Positions 9,920 to 19,175 of a stretch of 20,121 nt of DNA are shown here, in pieces. This stretch comes from Hypsibius dujardini. Taxonomy: Eukaryota > Tardigrada > Eutardigrada > Parachela > Hypsibiidae. How positions within the stretch are numbered: the first letter of the stretch is position 1; the number at the start of each line of letters is the position of its first letter. A model generated the notes under the pieces. The model had not been told where the DNA came from and ran no database searches. It worked only from the letters and a program-made list of their open reading frames with translations. Both the position numbers and the translations under genes were made by a program. Where the stretch lies: NCBI GenBank assembly GCA_001579985.1, contig LRSR01014335.1, positions 1 through 20,121 on the forward strand. The letters run 5' to 3'.

Positions 9920-11224
9920 ATGGGTGCAAAGACAGCCGAGACGATGCTGGGAATTGACTTTGGAGAGTCAAAAATTAGCGTGGCAGTTTTCGACCGAGGC
10001 CATGTTCGAATGATTGAAAGCTGCGAAGGAACAAATTCTACACCATGTTGCGCATTTATATTTGACAAGGACTGCATAGTCACAGGATCGGAAGCCAGGG
10101 AACATGCCATCAGATATCCTGGAGGGTATGCCTCGCATTTCAAGACTTCGCTCATCTGTCGTACCTGGGAAGAGTTCTCCGCCCATCTAAAGAGGCATTA
10201 CATGTCCGTCCAATCGGAAAATGGTTTAGAATATACCCTGTCTACGAAAGAAAAAGCTCACACTCTACGTCAGAGTGCAGAGCAATTAACCGTCCTGCTG
10301 TTGCGTGATGTTAAACGCCAGGCGGAGTACATGCTGGGCCGGACGATAACGAAATGTGCCGTTACCCTACCGCACAGCTGGTCAGAGGATCAACGAAAGC
10401 TGATGGTGAAGTGCCTGAAAAGCGCAGGCTTTCAAAGGAGCTTAACTAGGTCGGATAGCTTCGCCGCTCTCCTCGGCATTTATCTTCGATTCACTCCGGA
10501 CGAATTAGAGACGGCGGTCTGTAAACGTATTGTAGTTGACATCGGATACGCCGAATCAAGGGTGACAGTCTTTAAATGCAACGGGGTGTTACAGGAAGAG
10601 GTATTTTACATGGAAGCCATTAAACGTGGTGGATCGGACATTGACAGGGAGCTTCTGAATTACTGCGCGGAGCGATTTATCGAGGAGCATGCATTTGACT
10701 TTCGGAGTGATCAGGAAACGTGTCTGCGTGTTTTGCTATGTTGTGAGGATGGCAAAAAACTGTTTTCTTCACACAGGTCTGGACCTGTGACTATCTATGT
10801 ACGCGACGTATATCAAGGCTACGCGCTCGACTGCCCGATCCCATTCAGCACGTTTAAGAACGCGTGCGAACCGACTGCTGCAGCGATCGTGGAGGAGACC
10901 ACGCAGAAAGTGAAGCAATACTTGGTGGAACCATATGAAATATATTTAGTTGGAGGAGGAAGTAAAGTAAAAATAATTCAGGAAATGTTTCGCCAGCGCT
11001 TTAGCAGGCATGTCAACAGGAAGCTGTTAAGTTGTCCCAATGAAATGACGGTCAGTGGTGCGGCTGGATTCGCTCTTTACAACGAACAAAGACTCCAATC
11101 CATATCATCTACAGCGGTGGTGCTGCTTTACCGGGGAGGGGGCAATTCCGAAGGTGAGACTCTGTCCCGAGTTTTGTGGGAAGGAATTAAATGCACCTCC
11201 AATTTATTGGAATGTTTTGGTTAA
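9920..11224 (+). CDS. Divergent Hsp70-type ATPase-domain protein
   Basis: Spans the whole actin-like ATPase domain of Hsp70 chaperones in one exon. Residues from the chosen start: phosphate-1 loop GIDFGES (11-17, usually GIDLGTT), interdomain strand GRTITKCAVTLPHSW (142-154), phosphate-2 loop DIGYAES (207-213, usually DLGGGT), and adenosine motif VGGGS (344-348) followed by SGAAGFAL. The usual NEPTAAA is replaced by SDSFAALL. ATP hydrolysis may therefore be altered or lost. No substrate-binding domain follows: the frame stops at TAA 11222-11224. ATG 9920 is chosen because it has G at -3 and G at +4 and begins close to the GIDFG motif. An in-frame ATG at 9842 has poor context and would add a basic, hydrophobic leader. 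A donor (AAG|GTGAGA, 11154, phase 1) near the end could instead splice onward to 11226 and the clathrin-like exons. Confidence 0.8.
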   Translation: MGAKTAETMLGIDFGESKISVAVFDRGHVRMIESCEGTNSTPCCAFIFDKDCIVTGSEAREHAIRYPGGYASHFKTSLICRTWEEFSAHLKRHYMSVQSENGLEYTLSTKEKAHTLRQSAEQLTVLLLRDVKRQAEYMLGRTITKCAVTLPHSWSEDQRKLMVKCLKSAGFQRSLTRSDSFAALLGIYLRFTPDELETAVCKRIVVDIGYAESRVTVFKCNGVLQEEVFYMEAIKRGGSDIDRELLNYCAERFIEEHAFDFRSDQETCLRVLLCCEDGKKLFSSHRSGPVTIYVRDVYQGYALDCPIPFSTFKNACEPTAAAIVEETTQKVKQYLVEPYEIYLVGGGSKVKIIQEMFRQRFSRHVNRKLLSCPNEMTVSGAAGFALYNEQRLQSISSTAVVLLYRGGGNSEGETLSRVLWEGIKCTSNLLECFG

Positions 11225-11225
11225 G

Positions 11226-11290
11226 GTTCCAATCGGCACTCCATCATGCCGCTGACGAATATGGCCATCAAGATGGGCAATTTCGGTTCC
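11226..11290 (+). other. Candidate linking exon between the Hsp70-like and clathrin-like genes
   Basis: A 65-nt segment bounded by an acceptor after a T-rich run (TTTTGGTTAAG) and a consensus donor (GTAAGT). It enters in phase 1, as needed by the donor at 11154, and leaves in phase 0, as needed by the exon at 11804. It encodes about 21 residues including MPLTNMAIKMGNFGS. That peptide can be aligned with low certainty to clathrin heavy chain near the end of the propeller, or to the first strand of an Hsp70 substrate-binding domain. Its reality rests on splice logic only. Confidence 0.3.
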
Positions 11291-11657
11291 GTAAGTGGAT
11301 TTTGATTGTAATCACATTTTCTTCAATATTCCAAACGAAATTCCTAGGAATTGAAACCACTTCGCCCCCAATAGAGAAGATACAATTGTTTTGGGTCATC
11401 GAATACCGGCTTTGATGGCTAGTGAAAATATATTCACGTAGTTCCCAAGGATTTCTTTGCTGAATGTGTCTTGAGGTGAGACAGATATTCAGCCCGTGCA
11501 AGGTGTATTCACCGTCCGGCTAAAAACTGCCCTCCCCCCGGCTAAACTACCCCCACTCCCTAAACTACCTCCCTCCCCCAAAATTTTGTTATGCCCTCGC
11601 TCACCGCTCTGTAGTATTCTGAGATCAGCCTCTGACCATTCACACTTTCGAAAAGGA

Positions 11658-11664
11658 TATAAGG
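11658..11664 (+). promoter_or_regulatory. TATA-like element upstream of the clathrin-like gene
   Basis: TATAAGG lies 50 nt before the ATG at 11714, which itself has A at -3 (ACAAGATGT). This spacing suits a core promoter with a short leader. If used, it argues that the clathrin-like gene is separate from the Hsp70-like gene. Confidence 0.25.
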
Positions 11665-11713
11665 TTCACACAAGGAATTAATCCCGCGGGATTGTTACCT
11701 CACTTTAAACAAG

Positions 11714-13412
11714 ATGTCATTCAAAACATTCTCGCACGACTTGAAATTGATGCCGTTCCAAAGCCAGGCATCAACTAACGCTCCTTATTTGGCACTTTTG
11801 CAGTATCTCCCCGACATTGGCCGAGAAAAGAGGCCCAAGTCCGTTCGCGACGCTGCGGTGGGCCCGAGTAACCCGGTAGAAGCGGTTGTTTCTAGCTACA
11901 CGCAGACAGAAGTACCGGTGAAAAGTTTGCTGCAGTACTATAATATGGCTGACAACGCCAACCAGTTGGCCGACAGCGAACGGAGTGAGATTAATCGGTT
12001 GCTAATGGAATTCTCGCAACAAGGATACAACAACCGCCAGGTAAAATCCAGCGGCCAAATATGCGCACCGATTAACAAGCTGGCTTATGTGGTGGAGATC
12101 AAACCTTTTTATATCTTAACAGCTTTGCTCTACGGAGCTTCTCGGCGACCTTCTGAAGGACTGCAATGTCGCACTGGCCGCCAAAATTTATTGTGCTGCT
12201 GACTGTACCATGAAAGCGCTGGAGTGCTTTAGAGAATGCAATGATTTTGAAGAGCTCGTGCGGTATTTGGTTGAGAAGAACGACCCCGACTGGTGGGCTA
12301 AAGTACTACACGGTGAGAATCCCGACAGAGTGACAATTATTGATCACGCTGTGCGTGAAGCAGGCAAGTCCGACTCCGCTGTCAAGATTTTGATGGCTTT
12401 TATTGAGTCGGAGTTGTGGGATGAAGTGGAGGAAATTATAACGGCCGGTCATGCGAGCCGGTCTGGGCACAATACAACCAGGTATGAGTATTATTTAGTG
12501 TGCAAGGTTCCGTTCCGCTATGCAATTAATGAACTGTCTTACAGCGATCAGGAAAATACCTTGGTAATCTTGAAGGCCATCAAAACGGACCCTACCAGTC
12601 TGACTAGCCACGCCAAGAACTTGCACCCCGATGATGGCCCGCTAGTCGCCAAGGTGGTCTCATCATATGGGCTACAAGAGGAAGCTTTCTGCATACTTCA
12701 AAGTTTAAAGCTAAACGTGCTCGCCGTAGAACTTTTGACAAGTGATTTGAAAGACTTTGCACGAGCAAAAAAATTCGCGTCTACTTGTAATCAAGCGGAT
12801 GTGTGGAGTGCACTGGGGGCAATACAGTTGAAGCACGGTATGGTCGGTGATTGCGTCCGTTCCTATGTTGAAGCGGTAGACCCGAAGGATTACGAAAACG
12901 TAGTACGTCACGCTCGAGAGCAAGGTAAGCAGGAACAATACCAATATTGCCAAATAATTAGTCTGCTTCTTCGCTGTGACGGTTTTCCTCACCGGGCTGA
13001 GGGGTGCCAAAAATAAATTTGCATTTCCATCCAAATTGAAATAAATCTGTCACTGATATGAAGCATTCCACTTTCAGATAACTGGGATGGCCTTGTGGAG
13101 TACCTGATCATGGTGTATGATAAATATCGAAATCAGTTTGCCTATGATTACATGATTGTGGCTTTGGGCAAAACAAATCGTTTGTCTGAGCTGACTGAAA
13201 TTAAAATGGACCTCGAGCAGCGACACACACGTAATGCAAAACCATCAAAGGTTGCTGGATCTCAGGGTAGTCAACAAGGACAGAGGATAGATCGCAGAGA
13301 TCCACGGAGGAGCAATGTACGTATCGTACGTCATCTATACCTTTGCACATTTCTGCTCCAATTGACAACAGTTGTTCAACTCATTTTTTCTTTTATGTTT
13401 TATTTGTAGTAG
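11714..13412 (+). CDS. Truncated, rearranged clathrin-heavy-chain-like protein
   Basis: Exons 11714-12040 (or from 11804), 12123-12481, 12545-12924, 13078-13316 and a stop-only 13410-13412. All GT-AG introns (82, 63, 153 and 93 nt) agree in phase, giving 435 residues from ATG 11714. Clathrin heavy chains form the legs of coat triskelia. The first part (SLLQYYNMADNANQL; CSTELLGDLLK) matches the linker/ankle region just after the propeller. Later parts (RYLVEKNDPDWWAKVL; NTLVILKAIKTDP; EEAFCILQSL; WSALGAIQLKHGMV; ALGKTNRLSEL) match leg repeats roughly 1000-1200 of the normal protein of about 1675 residues. The propeller, several intervening leg repeats and the proximal leg with trimerisation domain are missing. 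A basic tail follows (QRIDRRDPRRSN). The frames are intact, which favours a working paralogue over a dead copy. The 11804 start with TTTTGCAG is the splice alternative that allows fusion to the Hsp70-like exon. Confidence 0.7.
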
Positions 13413-13605
13413 TGATAGCGACAGAACTTCCAGCGTCACGATACCCGCAAACCTTTACGGAAAAAAATGTGTTAGCATTCGCATTTGAGAACGTGTTTGG
13501 AGCATTTCCGTGGATGCTGCCGCTTGTGTAGCTTATATGTTTGCATGCTGCCACTCGCTTGTTATCAGTCGTAGTTTTACAATGATGAACAGAAATGACT
13601 CTGAA

Positions 13606-13611
13606 TTTATT
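13606..13611 (-). terminator. Candidate polyadenylation signal (AATAAA) of the GTPase gene
   Basis: TTTATT on the plus strand reads AATAAA on the minus strand, about 230 nt past the stop codon of the minus-strand GTPase gene. It is the first canonical hexamer I see downstream. Confidence 0.4.
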
Positions 13612-13840
13612 GGTCACTGAAATGCTTAAACTTCTAAACACTCTAAACAGCGAACCTAAACAGCACCATTCCGCCTGGCCTGCATACCTTTGACTGAAAA
13701 AAGGAGAACCATACAAAATAATTAGAATTGAACTACTGTATGATTGAGCGGGCGATCTTGTTGCTAATACAGGTGCTCAAAGAACCTTTCGGAACCCGCT
13801 TCGATCGCATTGTAGTGGATCTGTCATATTCCAAATCAGA

Positions 13841-16800
13841 TTACGAAATGCCATCCCCAAACGAGTACTGATTCAACATCGCATTGATTTCTCCAATATA
13901 TTTGTCAAGATCTTGCAAGATCCCTGCATCTCTAATCCCGTAACGACCGTTCTCTAGGATTCCCACCACAGATTTTGTCTCGGCAACAAAGTTGTAGCCG
14001 GAGCAAACTTCCTTCAGCTTACGAATGCAGTCCAAAATCTCGTTGTGCTTTGCGTTGGCAGCCAGCCTGAGTGCTGCCACGTCCATCTCCAACATCTCTG
14101 TCGCCAGTTTAATAGCAGTTTTTTCCTCATTCACCGAGGGAAGTCCCAGTTTGGCGGCATCCACAATAGCTGCGAGCGTTTTCCTACTTTTTATCAATTC
14201 TTTTGCAGCGCGGTGGTGCGCCTTATAGGGACACTGGCAGACGGTGCACCTTCCCATTGACATTTTTTCGCACAGAATCAGTAACAAACTGCCGGGATCC
14301 TTACTCCACACCTTGCATTCTTTATGGCACGTAATGTTTGGATGATTACCACAGAACATACCGCTGGAGTTGCTGTCCTTGAGCTCGTAGTACTCGACAT
14401 AATGCTTTTCTTTGAATGCACTGAACTGCTGCAAACTTGTCAAGGCGAATTGATGATCCGTTGTCAACAATTGTAGCTGGCCCTGGACCTCAAGTATATT
14501 CCTAATTCCCAGCAGAAGACTTTGCACTCCGGATTTTATGTGGTCCCTGTTTTCGCGGATTACGCGGAATACTTCGGTGGATACTGAGCTTAATTCCCTC
14601 ACTCTGGCTAACAAACAGCGGATGGTGTCTTTGGAATTGGCAAAATGAGAGATCAGCTCACTCATCATCCTCTCGTCATCCCGTAGACGTTCAGGGGAGT
14701 GACTAAAGGCTGCATTGTTCATGGCGAAAACGTTGTTCTCTGTGATTCTCCAGGGCAATACCTCAACATCGAAATTAGCTCCTATTCTGCTGCAATTTGT
14801 CAGCAAAATCATGATGTTCTGCAAGAGAGCGTCAGGAATGTTGCCACGCATGCGTTCTATTGCATTTTTCACTGACGCGTTGAAACGAGGCACCGTTCCA
14901 TTGATCACCACAATGATGGCAGACAGGTTGCCCGCCTCTTCTGCCGCCTGCAGTATCAGATCAATGTTTTTGTCGTCTTGATGTGGATCCGCGTCGTTTC
15001 GTGTGTCGCTAAGTCCAGGGGTGTCTATCACGTGATAACGGCAGGCATTTTCTCCCATGAAGCTGTATGTGGTACTAAATTGGACAAGAATGGAGATTTG
15101 ACCTTCCGATCGGCGTGGTTTTTTTGTCACAAATACCTGTTTATATATCATGATTTAACATTGGGTCTCGGGGTCAAAATCACATCTGCCGTTTCAGAAA
15201 AAAATTAGGAATAAAAATACTTCCCTCGTCACTTGGTGCAATGGGCCCTGATTCAGTAGCAACGTTTCCCAAATTTTAATATTTTTTATTTAATTTCCAA
15301 AACGAGTGCAGTGGCGCCACCAACACGGCCGAGTGCTGATTAAGTGAATATTGCTGCAGCGCTGTTTTGGTTTTCAATCGACCATCTGCTCTGTTACTCA
15401 GGCATTTTGTTCAAGTTGTTTTGGTTAGTCGGAAAAAATATAAATATAATAATAATATAATATATATACTATAATATAATACATTAAAAGTTTGAGTACG
15501 TCAAGTTTTACCAAGAAATCCACCAGAGTGAAAGGGGGAGGTGAAGTTAAATTGAGCGGCTGATTGCTAGCGCATTTGCCTAGCATTTAACAGAGCTCGG
15601 ATCACTATTAGTCGGCTTATATGCTCAATAGGCTACATAAACTAGAATACTTGCCAGGCCAATCAAGAATTATAATGACAAAAAGCGAAAGGGAGTGACG
15701 GGATATCGACCTCTCATCTCACCTCCATCCCTTAAAATTTGTAAGTCTCCTCGCCGTTAAAAGGCAGGACAAAAACAGTTTTAATGTTCGAATATGGAGT
15801 TTTGCACGAGGTGTTAGTCACGCCATCGGAACATACCATCCAACTGTTTGGCTTTTCGTCTGATCCGCACGATTTCTTTCGTGATCCATATAGTCCCCGG
15901 TTGTCTCGTAGAAACGATTTGGAACAGCCACTTTCAAATTATTCAAGTCTGCATTAGGTCCGTTCACCAAGTAATTCACCAGGGTGGACTTCCCGGCTCC
16001 CGTCTCGCCAATCAAAAAGATGTTGTAGTCCTTGATCGATTCACAGTTATCGCCAACTAACTGAACGTTAGTGCCGCCCCCCGGCTGAGACGTTGTATCC
16101 GGAATTGGCTGCTTTGGTGGACTCTCGTGGACACGGTCTGTAAATAGAAGAAATAACTTAAGTGCGTATATGGTCGCGCAGCAGGTTCTGATTATCATGC
16201 TGAAAAGAGTGCCAGTCCATTTTTTAAAGGTTGGAAATTTTCTAAACTGACGATGTGGTGGAACAGAATACCAATTTCTGAATGCAAATAAAAATTCAGC
16301 GCCAGATTGGCCAGTCACTGACAAAAGGGAAGGGGTTCATTTTCTTCTAGGGATATAGAAAGACCAGCAAAAGTGCCGTGGCTAAAATAATTTTTTCACT
16401 GCTCAAAATCCCGCCGGCTAGACCTCTGAACTGAAACTCTTATTTGTCAAAATTAAAATTACGAAACGTCCTCTTAATCTCGTGTAAATTTAAGGCCTAT
16501 GCCCTTTTACTTGCCTGGCATTTTCAAAAATGAAAAAGCTTCAGTTGCGTTGGCTATTTTTTAATTGTAAGAGGAAAAAAAAGTTCACATATTCAAACAT
16601 CACCTCCCCGGTCTTTCGCATTTTTTTTGTGCCCCTGCTAAAATTTGTACCCGAGTTGTCGTTAATAGAGCAGTAGTTGATCGAATATTCCAAGATTTGA
16701 TTAAATAGATGGACATTAGAAAAAAAATAGAAAAATGCACCTGCAGTTATTTCAACATGCCCCTCATATCTACTACAATTTTTTAACATTCACTGCGTCC

Positions 16801-17129
16801 AAAGACATGTTTAGAAGAAGCCATCAAAGATATTTAACTTGATTTTACGGACGAAACAGGGCTAGCCATTTACCGTACTCAGTACCGCTTGATGACCAAC
16901 CTAATGATCTCAAGGGATCGCGATTTTGGTTACTATCTGAGTACAGAATAAGGGCGTCGGTATCCTTCTTTGGCAGGTTCAGTCTCCTTAGCTGATCCGG
17001 CGTGGAATCTTGAATTTTCTTAACAGTTCGAAAGCCCCGGTTCCATAGGACAGCAGGAGCTGATTCAGTTAATCTTAATTCGCGTGCTAGAGAGGACAAG
17101 GCACGCATTTCCATGTTTCGCTGCTCCAT
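13841..17129 (-). CDS. SAM-like + AIG1/IMAP-like GTPase with Cys/His cassette, three exons
   Basis: Minus-strand exons 17129-16874, 16137-15837 and 15074-13841 have GT-AG borders and phases 1 and 2 that agree. They encode 596 residues plus TAA. Residues about 10-60 look like a SAM or helix-hairpin domain (LWNRGFRTVKKIQDSTPDQL). After a Pro/Gly-rich linker comes Walker A GETGAGKS (129-136), a conserved TVGCTTYSF strand and G3 DTPGLSD (203-209). The G4 position reads LLTNCSR (276-282) instead of T/NKxD. Residues 427-472 form a Cys/His block: C-x2-H-x4-C-H-x2-C-x14-C-x7-C-x2-C-x-C-x4-H, likely zinc-binding. The rest is alpha-helical. AIG1/IMAP GTPases bind GTP and act on membranes or in immunity in plants and animals; the role here is unknown. 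The first exon is joined by phase and could instead belong to another gene. A paralogue lies upstream on the same strand. Confidence 0.75.
15435..15481. repeat. AT-only low-complexity run in a GTPase intron
   Basis: About 47 nt consisting almost entirely of TATAA/ATAAT units, inside the 762-nt intron 15836-15075. Simple repeat with no other signal. Confidence 0.7.
15551..15612 (+). repeat. Possible degenerate tRNA-derived (SINE-like) remnant
   Basis: TTGAGCGGCTGATTGCTAGCGC resembles a tRNA D-arm/box A, TTTGCCTAGCATTT resembles an anticodon arm reading AGC, and GCTCGGATCAC resembles a decayed box B about 45 nt on. Stems do not pair well, so it is not a working tRNA. It sits in an intron, as SINE remnants often do. 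Chance resemblance is possible. Confidence 0.2.
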
Positions 17130-19175
17130 GCTCCTTAGCGTGCAATGCGGCCAAAATATGAGAAATGCTGTTGCTTGATGCCGGGAGATATTATCTGCAA
17201 TTAATGAAAATAAACTGGTAAGTTACGTGCAGCGTGTGCATCGAGTGCAAAACAACTTTCTAGCGTGCACATAGGAGAGAAAGAAGCTGGTGAGTTGAAA
17301 CTTTTCGCGAAACTTCTTACCCCGACTGGACCTTGTATGATGTTCCCTGCATATCAGTTGAAGCGAGGACAATGATTTTTTATCAAGTCCAACTTTTGAT
17401 TGTTTTGATGCATTCAGTTTGGAGAGAATTAATCATCTAAACGGCTAGGAATTCAGAGCTAATAGATTAGGTTAGATTAAGGAAAAAGTGAAGTAGAAAA
17501 GAACGAATTCTCATAGATTTAGCATGGCGCATTAGAAAAAGTCCCCTTCTACTTGGTTTTACTAAACTGAGCTGACCCAAACAACAGGACAGATTAACAA
17601 TATTCACTGAATCTTTTATACTAAAAAGGGATCAATTATCAGTGCAACACTCAGATCATGGCCAACTTTTTCTTGAACACATGCCCTTCGTTGATAATTT
17701 TAAAGATATTGTTGTCGACTGACAAGGCGTAGTTCAATAGGGAAAAATCAAGGAAGATTTTAATTACAGCAGATTCTATTACAATGCTTGTAGACACTTG
17801 ATTGATTGATCAACAAAATCAGATCTTGAAATAAACGACGCTATCGAAATTCATACTCATGCGATACTAATGTTATGGTCAAAGACTGTATTTTTTTTCT
17901 GCGGCCTACTTCAATCTCTTTCGGTTGTCTACCTATTTTCACCGATAATTTGAGAGCATGGAGAGCATCCAATTCGTCCAACTCACGGGGCAATATAGCT
18001 ATTTTCTTTTATTTAATATTGACCGTAGGCATCAACAAGTCAATCAGGCGATTCGTCTTCATTTTTGTAAAAGCAAAATATTCCCCTCCTAGAAGTTACC
18101 GTTACGAGTTTTTTCACGACTTGCCCATGTAAGCATCCAGTAGAGGTCAGTAAACGAAATTTAATCTAAATCCCAGAAAATGACAGACAAAACTCAATGG
18201 TAGACCCGATCTCAATAATGGTTCAGGTCGCATCCTCATTTGCTATCAAACAAATAATTCGTTCCGGAGAACTAAAACCTATTTTGGATCCCCACTACAA
18301 TAACGCAGCCAAAACAAAGTTTCATAAGACGGATGCCATTACGAGAGATACAGTGCCCCTTAAACTGCCAGAAATTCGGCAAGATTTGTCATCAACATTG
18401 CTTTTAGAAAAGTGCTTTTCGCTTTGCGGTGCATAGCTGCTCTGTGTGCTCCATGCTCGTAACCAGTTTGCTTTCAGTCGGCTCTTATAGTGTTGGGCTG
18501 TCACATAAATTAAATTAGGTTGAAACTAAGGCTTGCAAAGAGACAAACTAAATCGGAAAGAATGGGAATCGAGATATCACGATTTATGCAAATTTGAGTC
18601 GTCATCAAGATTGGAGCCTTCATAAAAACCAATAATGTGACTGAGTTGAATTTGTCGCTTTAGGTAGCCCAATTGCAGGCCTTTAAAAATAGCTGCATCG
18701 CATTTTTTTATAAGAGGAAGCATGGCGCATAAGAGCGGTTTAATGGAGTTTCACGCCAATAAATAATAATATTCCGTACTGCGCTGAGCCACGGGCAATT
18801 TCACCGGAATCTACCAAATATTACACAGCAAGGCCGCAACGAGCTTGAGGACCTACCTTTGAGCACACATTTTGTAGCCCATGGCTAGAGAAGGAACTGG
18901 TGTTCACAATTTTTTTTAGTGTGTACAATCTGCGCGCGTGGGTATGGCAACATGTTTCTCAACAGCATTCCTGAACCCGGTACACGGTATACGGCACATG
19001 GTCGCGCAAACAAGACTCCGTCATGACATTCAAGTGATAAATTAACATATCGATGCTTAATTGCTTGTATTGTTCCACTTTCATTCCGCATCAGAAACAT
19101 CGTCATGAAAAGATAACATCAGAGAAGCACGAATCATGTATGGAATGCTTTGAATATGAAGATTGCATTGAAAAT
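17130..19175. other. Spacer between tandem GTPase paralogues, no gene recognised
   Basis: About 2 kb of AT-rich DNA with no exon of the GTPase family that I can see. Open frames include 17875-18132 and 18197-18436 on the plus strand; the second starts MVDPISIMVQVASSF. A short open minus-strand stretch near 17850-18005 reads a Leu-rich peptide. None has a recognisable family, splice context or codon pattern strong enough to call a gene. Confidence 0.5.

Noticed and set aside
15075-15151. N-terminal extension starting MIYKQVFVTKKPRR before the DTPG exon
   Set aside because: The TTTAG acceptor at 15076-15075 restores the family-like TVGCTTYSF strand and the phase, so this extension is intron.
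14715-15208. Plus-strand frames opposite the GTPase gene
   Set aside because: Antisense shadows of the exon carrying DTPGLSD; the minus strand has clear GTPase motifs.
17843-18005. Minus-strand Leu-rich stretch (ILPRELDELDALHALKLSVK) resembling leucine-rich repeats
   Set aside because: Short, no start codon, no splice context and only one repeat-like unit; the plus strand is open too.
18197-18436. Plus-strand ATG frame of 79 codons (MVDPISIMVQVASSF)
   Set aside because: No homology recognised, no promoter or splice context; chance length for AT-rich DNA.
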